Assembly: GCA_903813345.2 (NCBI GenBank)
Contig: CAIIXF020000006.1
Coordinates: 40,248,848 to 40,312,847 of the forward strand
Direction of reading: 5' to 3'
From: Owenia fusiformis
Lineage: Eukaryota > Annelida > Polychaeta > Sabellida > Oweniidae
DNA length: 64,000 nt
Part shown: in pieces, positions 1-12,768 of the stretch
Layout of the letters: each line of letters opens with the position of its first letter
Position numbering within the stretch: position 1 is the stretch's first letter
The notes under the pieces: generated by a model
Seen by the model: only the letters and a program-made list of their open reading frames with translations
What the model was told of the DNA's origin: nothing
The model's database searches: none
Position numbers and translations under genes: made by a program

Positions 1-780
1 GCATTCTAGTGATATTTGAATGAATATATTTATTAATGCATTTCTAACTAAAATATATCACATTTTTTATTAACCACAAACATTTAGATCATAAAAAAAT
101 TATTCAATACTTGAGTGAGCACGATATGCAAGGGTTGCTAAGTTGACACAGTAATGACCACTGATGTTGAGTTAGTCCATGCACACAGCGTATTCTGCTA
201 ATACACATTTGCTAACACCCCTCACTTTCATAGTGAAGTGACTAATTGGTTTATGTTTACGTTTTAATGTGTTTTGTGTTCCTTCTTACAGCAAGGGGGG
301 CCAGTACAGTAGACTAGTAACATGTTTGCATGGCAAGTTTTGATCGAATATGTGAGACACTTTAAACCAGTCATCAAAAAATTCTGAAAACTTTACACAT
401 TGTCAATTTAATGGTCATCTTTTGAATGGTAATAATACAATTTGAAATAAATATATATACTTTTCTCTATATTGTTTTAGAAATCACATCAGACACTTCT
501 TTTGTTCTTGGTATCATATGTTCGGAATGAAATGAAACATCTATCCGAACCTCGTTGGATCAACAAAACGACATAAACATGTTTAGGTCTCTCATGTTAT
601 AATTGTACAAAGGAAAGTTTGGTTGCTTTAAAAAGATTATCTTGTTAATGAAATAAAAGGTTTATCTTAATTTCTATCTATTTTGTTTTTTGTTTTTTTA
701 TTTTTTGAAAACGTTTTGTTAAATCAACCAAAATTTCCTGTGTATAACTATAATATTGAGATATTTATCTACTATTTAAT
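1..780. other. Intergenic AT-rich sequence, no gene seen
   Basis: No open frame with a recognisable product and no convincing exon. The stretch is AT-rich with T and A runs (around 680-710). It ends where the foldback repeat at 781 begins. Confidence 0.5.
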
Positions 781-915
781 GGCCAACTCATTTAAATATG
801 AATGAACGAAATAGTGACAGGTACTATTCATATTTAAATGAGTTATCAATAAAATAGTATGTTGATTCGGAAGCCGGCAGGCGTTAGTTGCATTCACGAA
901 TATAAGCTTAGCTGC
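781..915. repeat. Foldback MITE, GCCTGTCGGCTACCGG family (partial copy)
   Basis: One arm of a palindromic repeat whose fuller copies lie at 22.42-22.85 kb. It holds the mirrored core CATTTAAATATGAAT ... ATTCATATTTAAATG and the arm end CCGGCAGGCGTTAGTTGC. A collinear copy lies at 29797-29932, so this repeat predates the block A / block B duplication. Confidence 0.7.
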
Positions 916-1189
916 AAACCCTGTAATATATTGCAGCTAAATGTATAAATGTATTGTATAGTCGTCAGAAAATGTCCTTGAACACGTGTGTGAGCGTGAA
1001 CACACGTGTTCAGGATCACGGTTGATAAATATCGAATTTCAAAATGTCCATCAAGATCTGTGACGCAAACTCAAGCAGACGGACGACTAAATATAGGTTT
1101 TCATTGTATCCCTAAGTTAAGTTTAGCAAATTACATGATGAAAAGTATACAAATGAAAATGGGATATTTTAAAATTATAGCGCCGATTC

Positions 1190-1297
1190 ATCGGGTAGAG
1201 CCCGACCGATTGAGTAATTTGTTCAGATTTGAATACACTTTTGAACAAAATACTCAATCTACCGGGCCCCACTCGATGCATCGCAGCTTATGCCTAA
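1190..1297. repeat. Foldback MITE, GATTGAGTATTTTGTTCA family
   Basis: A near-palindrome. The left arm (CGATTCATCGGGTAGAGCCC, then CGATTGAGTAATTTGTTCA) mirrors the right arm (TGAACAAAATACTCAATC, then CGATGCATCG). A collinear copy in block B lies at 31228-31342. Related hairpins lie at 1740-1850, 31495-31715 and 32263-32402. Confidence 0.7.
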
Positions 1298-1739
1298 AGT
1301 CGGAGACATTAATAGACCTCAACCATCAAAAGTTGTCACAATGAGCTAAATTCTAAGTTTCGTGTCCCAAACTCTCCCAAGTGGTAGAAAAATAATTCCC
1401 GTATGAATCCAAAGCTTCATACCTGCAAATGATGGATAAATTCCTACCAAATCGAATAAATGTTTTCATGAATCGCCATGTTTGTGATCCAATAAGAATT
1501 GACTCCCAGAATGCAACATCAGTTAACCTTGTTTACTCGTGACGGGTTTCAAAATGGCGGAACGGCATTTTGAAAGCTGGCATTTTGGGAGCCAATCCTC
1601 CTTGCGGCATAATCGGGCTCCAAAATCACCTCAACATTTGAAGAGTCGGTATTAACATGTAAATGTCCACTTCCTATTTGTCATTATGGACACACATTCC
1701 ACAATGTTTGGACTAACTAGAGCGGAGAAAATAGAGCAC

Positions 1740-1850
1740 TGAATACCATCGCAGCAAATGTGACCCAGGCATGAATTTTGAACAAAATTCTCAATCGGCC
1801 GTGCGCCGGCCGGTGAATCGGGGCAAATGTGACCGTTATATGTGGCCATT
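1740..1850. repeat. Foldback MITE, GATTGAGTATTTTGTTCA family (copy 2)
   Basis: Contains AATTCTCAATCGGCCG, the GCGCCGGCCGG palindrome and the GCAAATGTGACC end typical of this hairpin family. The following 1850-2050 is collinear with 31720-31900 upstream of peptide copy B. Confidence 0.6.
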
Positions 1851-2599
1851 ATATCAGCTAGGCATTAGGCTGCACTGTTGTTTTGGCAAGTAAAGCTCAG
1901 AATATAAGTTACATGCTGTAGAATAAGTTTCAGTCAGTGCATGTGCGCGATTATTGCAATGAAGTGAAACAAACCACTGGGCCGAGGTATAACCTTAAAT
2001 CTAGAAGTTGTGACTCCAAAGCAGTCAACGCAGCAATGGTTGAAAAATAGGGATCGAATTTAGCCATAGTTTTCTTCTGATTACCATTGTGAATTACTTT
2101 GTTTTATGGATAATGGCGACGGCTTTTGTGAATGGATGTTGACCCTTTGAAACCCATATGGACTTGGAGACTGGATTTTATCTATCCCACATCATTTGAG
2201 ACTGAATGCTCTATCTTGTATGTGTACTTGTATCTACAACTATTTTTGATGTTATGAGTATTGGCTATCAATTTCAAATTTTTCCTTCAATATGTATTGT
2301 AATGACTTCAGTATGAATGAAATGTCCCTTGGTGTTCTGGTCTTGGATTGTGATATCGGTTCTTGAATGGTGGGGGGAAAGGGGGTATTGGACATTGTTT
2401 CTTTTCACGTTAGATCATGGTTTTGGGATATATGGTGTTTGTTTTTCTTGACTGGTATGCACTTAGAGTTTGCTTTTTCTTGCTAAGTTCCATTACAACT
2501 TTTGGTCCTTTAAATTTGGCACATGTGCTTAGATATTGAATCAGTTCCTCACTTTATCGAATGCATCACGATTACAAATTTGATATTGATAAGTATGAT

Positions 2600-4380
2600 A
2601 GTCCATTTGGGTGTGGTCATTTTTATAAAAAAAAAAACAATAATGGTGAAGAATTTTTTATTTCTGACCTGAAAATGCCATCTTAATTCAAAAGTCATTG
2701 TTGTTAATGATAATATTCCTATTTTACCTATTCAATGTTTTCAAAATATTTAATTACCATTATAGTCATTTTTGGCAAAGTAAATAATTATAGAACTCAC
2801 ACAAGGATCAACTTTGTTTGCAATTTTTTCATATTTAGTGATGTTTTGAAAAAATATAAGGTTAAACACAATTTTATTTGTTAAATGTTTACAGGACTGG
2901 TGCTGGCATTTTGTCAATTCTGCACCGAGTGTCTTCAAATTTTCACAAATTTTATTTTGAAGTATTGCAACTAAAATTGTAAAGTTTCAGATAAAAACTG
3001 TGCACCAATCGTCTTCAAAATTGTATATCATGTACTCCCATGTATTTTAACTAAAATTACAAAGTTTCAAAAAAATTATGAAACACTGGTAGAGTTGTGG
3101 TTACTATAGTAACATGACATCACAATACCCGGGGCAACTTTTTCATGAAAATGTGATATCTTTCATTTTTGTATTACTGAGGAAAGCATTTAATTCACCT
3201 CTTACAATACAACATTTCTTGTTTGTTTCATTAGTTGCTTTGTTGTAATGGTGTTGCTATACAACTCAGATTCAAGTATGATTTCATGATAATAATATTT
3301 ATTCAATTTCCTGGAATATCACTCTGTAGTGTATGACAGTATAATTATTGATTTTTTAAAAGACCCAATTTGAATAAGCCAGTCATCCACCTTGATAAAG
3401 CGCCTGCCTGCAAGTCAGTATTAAAGACCACTGCAGCTATAGAGGAGCTGGGTCTTGAAGTCTAAGACCATGCACCATACTCTTCTGATCATGTAATATC
3501 CATTTTTACTTATATGGAGAATGGAATGCTAATCAGCACGGTAAGACCTTTAAAGATGAGAATGACGCTCTCCAAGTTGTCCAGTTGACCATGTGTGACT
3601 TGTCCTCAAATGGGTTCACTCATGTGTTTGAGTCATGGAGTGGTACTCCTCTTGTACTGACCAAAGAGGAGCCTATAGCTACTTTTCAAAGTAGAGGATA
3701 CATACAATATCAAATGATGAAAAGCAAAATGTAATTCCCACCAGTTGTTGCATTTCAACTTTGATATGGGATGTACAAAACTTAAAAAGTCTCTGTAAGA
3801 GTCTCTGTAACTTTCTGTGTGGAATGTTGCCCCGGGTATTGTGATGTCATGTTACAATAGCAACCATAACTCTACCAGTGTTTCATAATTTTTTCGAAAC
3901 TTTGTAATTTTAGTTACAATACATGGGAGTACATGATATAAAATTTTGAAGACGATTGGTGCACAGTTAACAAAATACCAGTACCAGTCTTGTTACTTTT
4001 GGAACACCCTGTAATGTGTTTATTTCATTGTTTCGACTGAAAAATCGCAATTCATTGCTCTTCCTCTTAGAATGGCAGAGGATATACAAGTAAATAAAAA
4101 GTTTTAAAAACGTCGATCATTGTGTAAGCCCTACACAAATTTAACACCAGTAACTGAAATAATGTTTATTCGGTGGTATAAAAATCATTTCAAAGGTAAA
4201 ATAGGAAGAATATCATTGACTTTGGAATAAAAAGCATTACATGTATATGGTCAGAAATACCCAACTTTTACCATAATTGTTATTAATAATGTAACCATAT
4301 CCATAATGGACATTCTTTACATTTTAATAACCAATGTGCATTCTATTTTGCATGTTTTACTGCAATTATTTGTAAAAATA
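2600..4380. mobile_element. Inverted-repeat element with a mariner nested inside
   Basis: A left arm (about 2610-2870) and an inverted right arm (about 4095-4370) share the segments around CACACAAGGATCAACTT, TATTCCTATTTTA and CAATAATGG. The same arms recur at 5620-5775 and 6790-7110, so two sister elements stand side by side. The collinear block B sequence (about 31940-32020) lacks them, so they entered after the block duplication or were lost from B. No transposase of their own is seen. Arm ends are approximate. Confidence 0.55.
2892..4011. mobile_element. Tc1/mariner-like element, degenerate
   Basis: The right tip reads ...GGAACACCCTG followed by TA; the left tip is shortened by about 20 bp after CAG. 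Inverted arms of about 180-200 bp pair (for example ATCACAATACCCGGGGCAAC near 3121 with GTTGCCCCGGGTATTGTGAT near 3829). The interior (about 3400-3700, + strand) reads as a broken mariner transposase: fragments HLDKAPACKS, TTAAIEELGLEV and DHAPYSSD match the motif region around the last catalytic Asp. Stops and shifts make it non-functional. Confidence 0.75.
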
Positions 4381-5619
4381 GTTTTAAATCTTACATTTTT
4401 GACTGGAAAATGAAGAGACAATGATCAAATATACTCATATTTGGTTATTTCACCCAAATAGATTCTGGATTTTTTAGTCCATGCATATGAGGACACGTGT
4501 TTGAATTAAATGGTCATATTATTTCTTTTTTGATTTAGCTGAACATATGTTGAACCTGCCTTGGCCATTAAACGTTAAATTTGCTTTTTTAGATTTTTGG
4601 AAACATATCCGCTTACTGATCCAATGCAGAACTACTAGAGAAAGTAACTCTCGTGAAAAAACTTCGTCAACTTGTTATTGATAATGTTTGTAAACATAAT
4701 GATCGAATGTATGACAGAATACATTGAAATTGAAAATATAAATATATGAAAATATATCTGAAATATTATTGATAAGATCCCACCTTGTCACTTTTTGAAA
4801 AATATTAGGCCATCTAAAAAGTATTTTTTCTTAATTTGAATTTATATTATCAAAAGTTCTTTTATGCTAATAAAAGTTGAAGAAGTTGGATTTCAATTGC
4901 CTTAGAACACCAAATTGCTAAATATTCACCTTGGAATTACCTACACCCATTCAGTTGATCTTTACCTCAGGTCACATAATCATTGGTTGTGAAGGGTCAC
5001 ACCATCAGCCAAATGTCTTAAAATGCCAACTACCCTAGATATTGATATTTTTAACTTGAAATCACCCTGACTTCTGACTTATGTTGATCATTTTATGAAC
5101 AAAAATGAAACATACTAAGTTGAAAACTGATCTTTTTGGATATAAAATTGCTGCTTATGTTTCAATACTAAGGTATGTGTATTGTAAAAGTAATATTTAA
5201 ATTGAATAAACCAAATGAAATAGACTTAATTTTCCATCAGATTTAGAAAAATTATAACTCTTAAGTAAATGTTGCAATGAATGCTCACACATATCTTGTT
5301 GCATATCAATCTAGTGGAACTGCTACAGGTATCACTCTGACACGTGTCTGTGAACAAATCAAACTTCTAAATTGATGTAATGCAAATTGGTATCTTTTAA
5401 TTTGACGTCCGTTGGATAAACCATCAATACTAGGATTGTCAAAACTTGCATTAATAAAATCAATTCCTGTCTCATCACTGCCACACCCATTACTACAAGA
5501 TGATGTCTCTATAATCACTGTACGGTCAGCAAGCTATAAACTAAAAAGTATCAAGATCACTGTCTGCTGCATCACTATAAATATAGAGGGTTGTCCGGCG
5601 GAAGTGATGCACTATTTGC
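4381..5619. other. No gene seen between two repeat elements
   Basis: AT-rich sequence between the two sister inverted-repeat elements. The short open frames here (around 5306-5696) overlap on both strands and match no family that I recognise. Confidence 0.4.
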
Positions 5620-7110
5620 TCGTAATACTTTTTTATTCAAAAGTCAATGATATTATTCCTATTTACCTATTAAATGATTTTTATATATCCGAATAACCAT
5701 TATATAAGTTTTTGGTAAAGTAAATAATTGTAGGGCTCACACAAGGATCAACTTTTCGAAGACTTTTTCGTACTGGTGTAGACTGTGCACCGAACGATGC
5801 AACACGCGGGGACATGTGCTGGACTGACCCAAATGTTCGACAAAAAATTGAAAAGGCCAGGCAGTGGTGTCGTTTTAAAAATATGAATAACGACAGAATC
5901 ACAAAAACAATCCACAACTGGTCCTTAACGCAACCACGATCATGGGACTCTAAGGTTAAGCTGGAATTACAACAGGAAAAAGCTGATCACTTTTTAACGG
6001 ATGACCATATCCCATCAGTGAAATATGAAATTAAAAAGTATAGATCTGACTTAAACTCAAAACAACATATAACTTGGCACAATTCCATATGGAACGACTC
6101 CAGGAACCAGGAAAACGGAAATAAGCTAAGGACATATCGGCTCCACAAGGTACACAAAACAGAGCCTGAACACTATCTTCGCATTAGCCTTAACAGATAT
6201 GAACGTGCAAATCTGGCAAAACTCAGAACGGGTACACTGCCACTGAGACTGGTAGATACACTGGTGTCCCTGTCAATGAGCGTAAATGTATGTGTGAGCG
6301 TGACGTCGTTGAGAACGAGATACACTTTCTCGTAGACTGTTCAATCCATGAAACTCTAAGGACTGACTTATTTGAAAAAGCAAGACTTCACATTATCAAT
6401 TTTGACTCGCTCTCTAGTTTGGCTAAATATTACACTCTTATTACAAATGAAAACATCACAAGAACATTGGCAAAAACTGTTAATAGCATGTTTTTAAACA
6501 GAAAAAACTATTTCATTGATTGACATTGATTTTACACTTTAAATTATTTATTATTTCATGTTTTAAAATGAATGTTTCAGTCTCTCATAAGCCGAATGCC
6601 GGCTGGGCTATGTATTTTTTAGTATTATCTATTGTATATGTATTTTAGCGTGAGACTTAAATAAATTATTAAACAACAACAACAACAACTATCCTGCTTG
6701 CAAAGCAAGGGCGATGATGTGAGATTTTTCAATCGAAACAAGAAAACATACACGTAATTATTTTTTCTTCAACAAATAAAAAAATGAAATTTAGTTTACC
6801 TTGTTCGTATTTTTCAAAATATCACTTAATATGAAAAAACTGTGAACAAAGTTGATCCTTGTGTGAGCCCTATAATTATTTACTTTGTCAAAAACTAATG
6901 AAATGGTAATTGATATATTTAAAAAACATTGACTATATAAAATAGGAATAATATCCTTGACAACAGTAACTTTTTATTTGAAAACGCATTTTAAGGTCAT
7001 AAATGTCCAATTTTTTACCATAATTGTTTTCCATGAAATAACCACAACCAAATAGGTCCATCATTACACATCAATGTCAAATTTGCCAATATTAAAAATA
7101 AGCCACTTAG
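5620..7110. mobile_element. Second inverted-repeat element, sister of the one at 2.6 kb
   Basis: Direct arm at about 5620-5775 and inverted arm at about 6790-7110, sharing CTCACACAAGGATCAACTT and GGCAAAGTAAATAATT-like segments. Between them lies a LINE 3' end (about 5800-6690). The downstream boundary falls just before the promoter of peptide copy A. Exact tips and target duplications could not be fixed by eye. Confidence 0.5.
5814..6690 (+). pseudogene. Non-LTR retrotransposon 3' end (LINE ORF2 C-terminus)
   Basis: Two overlapping frames (5814-6335 and 6290-6523) together resemble the C-terminal part of a LINE reverse-transcriptase protein, with a frame break near 6290. The end carries a Cys/His cluster of the kind found in LINE ORF2 tails: CERDVVENEIHFLVDC, spacing C-x10-H-x4-C. 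The 3' UTR runs to a short (AAC)n tail at 6674-6690. The reverse-transcriptase core is absent, so this is a 5'-truncated dead copy. Clade was not assigned. Confidence 0.65.
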
Positions 7111-7125
7111 AAAACAATTTGGCAC

Positions 7126-7201
7126 ACACTATATATCAGATTGCTTCTTTCCAAAACTTCATTGCACGTCACTGCTTCTGCTCGGACATCACTGCTTCAA
7201 A
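7126..7201 (+). promoter_or_regulatory. Putative core promoter and 5' UTR of peptide copy A
   Basis: A TATATATC box at about 7129 lies 70 bp before the ATG. The segment between them (TTCATTGCACGTCAC, CTGCTTCTGCTCG, ACATCACTGCTTCA) is strongly conserved with the same place in copy B (about 32016-32092), although the sequence further upstream differs because of insertions. Conservation and position suggest a core promoter; no transcript evidence is available. Confidence 0.5.
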
Positions 7202-7588
7202 ATGAAACTAGCTCTGCTGTTTCTCGTTATCTTTGCCGTTGGAGCCACTGCAACAAGTATGTATTTGTATCACTTTTATTTCATATATTTACTCTATAAA
7301 GAAAGTTTTGCACAAGGAATGAATTTTAAAAGTAGAGAATATAAGGTATTAAGGTATTACTTTTTGTCATGTCCTTATAACAAAATGATCTAGTTCTGCA
7401 ATATTTTGATTTATCTTGTTATCCTTATTTTAAGGAACCGACAAAAATTATTTTAAATAAATGAAATACATGCAATAGACTTATGTACAACAATAGAGCA
7501 GATAAATTATTATGTAAAACAGGTATATATTTTACAGGTCAAATATTAATTAAAGTATATTGCCATAGAAACTGTATTATAAAACAAG

Positions 7589-8456
7589 CACGGACGTCGA
7601 GTAAGTTTCTGGCGAAAGCTAGAGCATAGATTATAAAGAGGACTGGAAACAAGATGGCAGTCTATTTCAAATCTGCCAACTCACGTTGGCCTATTTATCA
7701 CTACTGACTCAGTTGTTCATCTAGTTTTACTTGCCTTAGATGCTTAGTAATTATTTAAAGTATATTATAACATACCTATGATGATGTACAGTGCAAAGTG
7801 TACACAAGACGGCGGGCCAATATAAGTTTTGAAAAGCCCGCGCCCGCTAACTTTCTGATTGGTCAAGGCGCTGACGTCACAACCAATCAATCGAAGATAA
7901 AACTGCGCGAGCAATTTTTCTAAACTCATTTCAATCATTTTCAAACCATTTGTTTGTCAATTCTTTAAGAAAATGGTACTCTCTGACCAGTCTACATCAT
8001 TATAGGTATGTTATAAATCGTTTATGTCACTATCGTTGCACATATGCCCTCGGTTCTCAGAGATCAATGTCCCTCCCAAGGTCGGGCCATATATCACTGA
8101 GACCTCGGGCATATATGCCACGATAGTGACATAACCTCTAAATATTGTTTCCAAAATTATTGTCATTTGCGATAATTAGTACTAAAAGTACTTTGAACAG
8201 ATCAGCTGCCATTTGCTTGGCTGAATCGTCCAGTCCACAAAAACAGTGAAATCATATTAAAAATACCAATAAAACTTTAAAATCGAGTCTATGCGATACA
8301 AAGAGACTCTATTAATACAGATATACAGGTTACAGTCACCAAGATGAGCTAATTTCAGGCGAGATTCGGGAAATAAAAAGGTAGGTCATTCTTCTTTCCA
8401 GTCCTCTTAAATAATCTATGCTCCGGCTTACGCCAGAAACTTACTTGACGTCCGTG
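7589..8456. mobile_element. hAT-like non-autonomous element with 8-bp target duplication
   Basis: Terminal inverted repeats of about 60 bp begin CACGGACGTCGAGTAAGT and end ACTTGACGTCCGTG. An exact 8-bp duplication AAAACAAG flanks it (7581-7588 and 8457-8464). The paralogous intron of copy B (around 32630) has a single uninterrupted AAAACAA site, which is the empty site. No transposase frame. Inside are inverted CCAAT motifs around a TGACGTCA site (about 7857-7890) and a nested 110-bp foldback. Confidence 0.8.
8023..8131. repeat. Short foldback repeat (ATGTCACTAT family)
   Basis: Arms GTTTATGTCACTATCGT and CGATAGTGACATAAC face each other around a core with CTCCCAAGGTCGGGCC. A second copy with the same core lies at 60447-60560 in the intron of glycosyltransferase copy B. 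Confidence 0.75.
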
Positions 8457-9789
8457 AAAACAAGCAGGTTTATTGAAAAATACAATATAAATTGAAATAT
8501 TGCTAAGCTACAATCATTGACTTGATAAGAAGAAAATACTTTGGATTCTAAATATTGTTTCAAAATGAGAGGCGTATATAGCCTTTTTTCGTGAATCCAC
8601 TCAGTAAAATTACGATTTGTCTGTAACCTGATGTCCAATCAAGATCATTCTAGTGTCTATGTGTTCCTGACACGTTTGGGCGCCCAGGAATAACATTGTC
8701 TACCCAACCTTTGCACGCGAAATTGACTTAATATATGACTGAAATCGATCAGGAAGACAAAATTTGACATTCACAAACAAAATTGCTTGTGAAAACTATT
8801 TACGAAAGTGTTCCAGAGACTCTAATCTACGTCTTGGCTAAGGTTTTATTTGAAGATACATTGCCTTATGAAGCGGTTAGAGGGGTATAGAACACGGAAA
8901 CAAATGCTATGTTGAAAATTTTCTATATTTCAGTTTGAACATGTTATTATTACATGTCACGTCGGCCAGTGTTTTATATGGCGATTATATGTATTTTACT
9001 TGTTTACATGAACGTAAATCACGACAGGAAATCTGCAGTCTTCCAGGTTTTATCTGGGTATGTATTGTCTTATTGGGGCTTTCCGACTTTAAAACAAACA
9101 TAACATTAATGGATTTGTGTCTCGGGAAGACTTTTGTAAATAGTTATTATATACAATTCTGAAAGAATATCACAAAATAAATCGCTAAAAATTGTTTTTG
9201 CGATTGCGATTAAAGTAACCGCTAGCTCTTTTGTAAAATCGACTCTATGAAACATGGTTAATAAATCGAATTTGACCTGTGACATTCCCGAACGTAAATA
9301 CGTTTTAATGCACTCTCATTGAACCATTAAAGTTTGTATATGTGTAATCGAATGACAGAGTTGATAACGGGTAACGCGGTATTCATGTGATGGATCCATA
9401 GAGGGCTTATATAGGACCGTTTAGGAATCTTACTATTGTCTGCTATTTTTATATGTTTAAGATCCATATAAGGCTTGTAGAACCATGCAGGGAAAGCTAA
9501 GAGGGATCCCCTGATTCAAAGCAATACCAGGGAATTATGGGAGCTACTCACTTCTTCTGATAACAACTACGTATTTTTTTATTGAAGATCGTTTTAATAT
9601 CGATCATTTCAGCAAAATTGCATGTTCCATATTATATACGAGCGTTGAATGAGTACAATTCGTATTTTAGGTGAGGGTTTATTGAAGCGTCTCTTCACCC
9701 TGCTAGCAGATGAAGAAAGAGAAGAGATCGAAGGTGGGAGATTTGAGAAAAAGTCATGGGAGAGTGTACTATCTCAAGGTGGTGTATTT

Positions 9790-9925
9790 GTCTTCCCCAC
9801 TCTAGCGGAAGAATCAATTGGTTTTGTGTGTCCTGAGGAAACACACAACCAATGGATCCTTCCGCTACTCCGCTATCTAGTGGAAGGATTAATTGGTTTT
9901 GTGTTTCCGAAAACGTTTTTTTATC
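9790..9925. repeat. Hairpin repeat after peptide copy A exon 2
   Basis: Repeats of CTAGCGGAAGAATCAATTGG / CCAATGGATCCTTCCGCTA and AGTGGAAGGATTAATTGG, with TTTTGTGTGTCC / GGAAACACACAA in between, make a compound hairpin. It sits where the homology to block B stops (about 9795), just past exon 2, and may mark the break that removed exon 3. Confidence 0.6.
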
Positions 9926-11517
9926 ATCCCCTTTAAACACCATCTTAATAACCACCACACAATTTTTGGGGGAAATTAAAGATTTACGATTTTTAAGATT
10001 TTTATTTTCGAATGTTGACACACTTACGCACAATAAGCAGCTATACGTTTAGGCAAGTGAATTTTTGGAAAAGCGTAATTATTGATTCCATTTGATGCTA
10101 CAAATAATAAAACTAAAATTAATCTAAACTAAATCTAATTATCCATAACAAATATCTAAAAAACGTTGCATATGTGACACTGACAACTATGTATGTGATA
10201 ACACATTAATTTACTTACTTAGTATATAAGTCATTCAGATGAATTCAGATGGCATTTAATCCATAAACGCTTATGATTTAGTCAGTGCATAAACAAAGGG
10301 ACTTGTAAAATGGCTCTTTCTAATGTTAAATCCTCCGTGCGATCATTTAACTTCGGACTTATTCAAGTAATTAAAACCATGAACTTAAGTGTTACAAAGG
10401 GAACGATGTTCATGATGGCAACTTTCTTGGTTCTGACATTGGTACGATTCTTGTTGTTCAGGTATTTACATATATTTCAATCACAGAGACCAACTCACAA
10501 AATGAGTTCTTACCATAAGGATTTGTACGGATATGGCCGTACAGAAAATACTATTTTGAATTTGAATGATCAAGGAATTGCAAACTCTAGAACAACACAG
10601 AATAAATCAATTCAATTAAATATATTTCACTCTTCCACTGAAAGCTCCAAGGGATGGAAACATACAAATATCAACGACAAATTAATTACTAATGTTAGAC
10701 AAAAGAACAAAAACAAAAGTGATAAAAACAATATTAAGAATCTAACGCAGACTACAGATGAACATATGACTGTAAATGATGGGAATGTTAAGAAACGCGA
10801 CACTGCTGCTAAAACATCACAAATAGCAGAACAGTTAGCCCTTCGTACCATCCTAAACTCAGAGCAGATGTGGTGGAAAAGATTTGGACGTTTGGTCACA
10901 TATTTCAATTCCAATTCCAAAAGATGGTATGAAAGCAGACAAACATATATTCATTCACAAAATTTCTCAACCATACCTTGTTACGCCAAAACAAAAATTT
11001 TCATAGATTTTGAAAAAAGTATTGCTAATATTGAAAAAGCCTTGGTAAATGTTAATTCCAAATATGGGCCGATCATTTTTCTCTACGCAGATTCAGGACG
11101 ATTAGAAGAGCTTCTAAACGGGTGGTTGCTGGCTAAGTTTATCGCCAAAATGGAGCTTCATAATCTAATTGTTGCGACAGATGATATCAAACTTTGTCCT
11201 ATACTTTCAAAATTGTCAATAAACATAATTGCCATCAACGCTAACACGACCAAATTTCAGAAAAATCAAAAATATGAGATTTGGACTTACAGACTAATCC
11301 TTTGGCGACTCCTTGATCTCTTATGGCTACGATGTATTCAACTTTGATACGAATGCGTTTGTTCTACACGATCCCATAGGTCATGTTGAGAGAAATTATC
11401 CCAATGCAAGCATTGTTGCCTCTATAACTAGTACATGGCCAAAGAATGTCCACAAAGAATGGGGCTTTACTTTAAACACGGGAAATGTTCTTTTCCGTAA
11501 GGAGCTGAATCATCAAG

Positions 11518-12768
11518 GTGAGAATTCATGACAGCATTTTGTCTTTTATTTGCTGCGAAAAAATATTCAAAAATAATAATTTAAAAAAAGTAAAAGGTCT
11601 GCGATAAAAATAATAGAATGGCTTCTAGAGAACACTATACTCCAAGTTTAAAAATGTATCAACTACATGTAGTTTAATTCCATTTTTCAACGTCGATGTA
11701 AATCAGATACACTTAATGACACGATGACATTCGAATGTGTATTACTGTTTAAATGATGCACATACAATACTTAATATGGATTATTTGAAACAGGACCAAA
11801 TGTGGCTTTCTTAGCATCTTGCAAAATAGGTTTACCACCCACGTTAGATATCAAAAATAACACTTAACGACATTGTTTCAGAAATGCAAATTAAGGAGGG
11901 ATGATGGACATCATTCACATATTCAAGTATTTAAAAAAATATATTCAGGAAAGGGTTATATTTTTAATTTATTTGTGCTCCTTGGGAATATACTAATGTG
12001 ACTTATCCTCACTCAATCCATTATCAAATCAACAGCACACACTCTTCAAGTAATTCACAAAGCAAAACCTTTTTATACCCATGGTAAATTTCGACAGTTG
12101 ATGCATCATGATAAACCATGACATCTCATTTCTTCTCAGCTCTGAGATACCAAAATACAATGAGCTTGATTTGGCGATCCTTTAAGAATTTTTGAGATCT
12201 TTCATCCAAGCTCTTATTTCATCTAATCGGGGTCATAAAACTTGTGTACATGTACTTGTGCTAATATCTGCTGTTAAATGCAATGCCTATTAGGTGATAT
12301 ATCGATCCATTAAGGTAAATGATTACATAATAACTATCACACTTATTGACAGTTAGAACTCTTCCCAACTGATGTGCTCAGATCACAGAATATGCCTCTT
12401 AATATCAGAACATGTTTCAGGTGAAACAGAACTGAGATGCTATGAGTATCAGAATGCAGTTAATATATTTCACCTGCAAGTCTGAACGTTAAGGCACTTG
12501 TAGATTGAAAACATTTTTAAACATTTGCTATACCTGCAAAGTAATTATTTTCTGATACATGATAAAGTATGCAGGCACGTGTGTATTTCCTTGCTTTTTT
12601 CATGAAAGTATCATTAAATTGTCTTTGTTTAGTAAACCCGGTAACAGGTCAATGGTAACTCAAGTAATGCGTGGTACGTTTGTTTCTTTTTATATTTTGG
12701 GCACGAAGAATTTACCTACCTTAAACAAGTGGCCCTCTGACCCTTGCCGTTTACTCCCCTAGGTAAAT
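11518..12768. other. Intron of glycosyltransferase copy A, left part
   Basis: The first ~130 bp after the donor remain collinear with the start of the copy B intron (CAGCATTTTG, TGCTGCGAAAA). The rest is AT-rich and shows no gene. Confidence 0.5.

Larger units (their letters stand above)
7202..9778 (+). pseudogene. Secreted Cys-rich peptide gene, copy A (exon 3 missing)
   Basis: Exon 1 (7202-7256) encodes an 18-residue hydrophobic signal peptide starting MKLALLFLVIF and ends at a GT donor (A|GTATGT). Exon 2 (9671-9778, 108 nt, same length as in copy B) follows TATTTTAG and encodes an acidic, dibasic-containing propeptide segment, ending CAAG|GTGGTG. The frame is open through both exons. The cysteine-bearing third exon seen in copy B is not found between 9779 and the next gene at 10310; a hairpin repeat occupies that place instead. 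The intron carries an 868-bp hAT-like insertion absent from copy B. I infer a partial copy that cannot make the mature peptide unless a distant exon is used. Confidence 0.7.
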
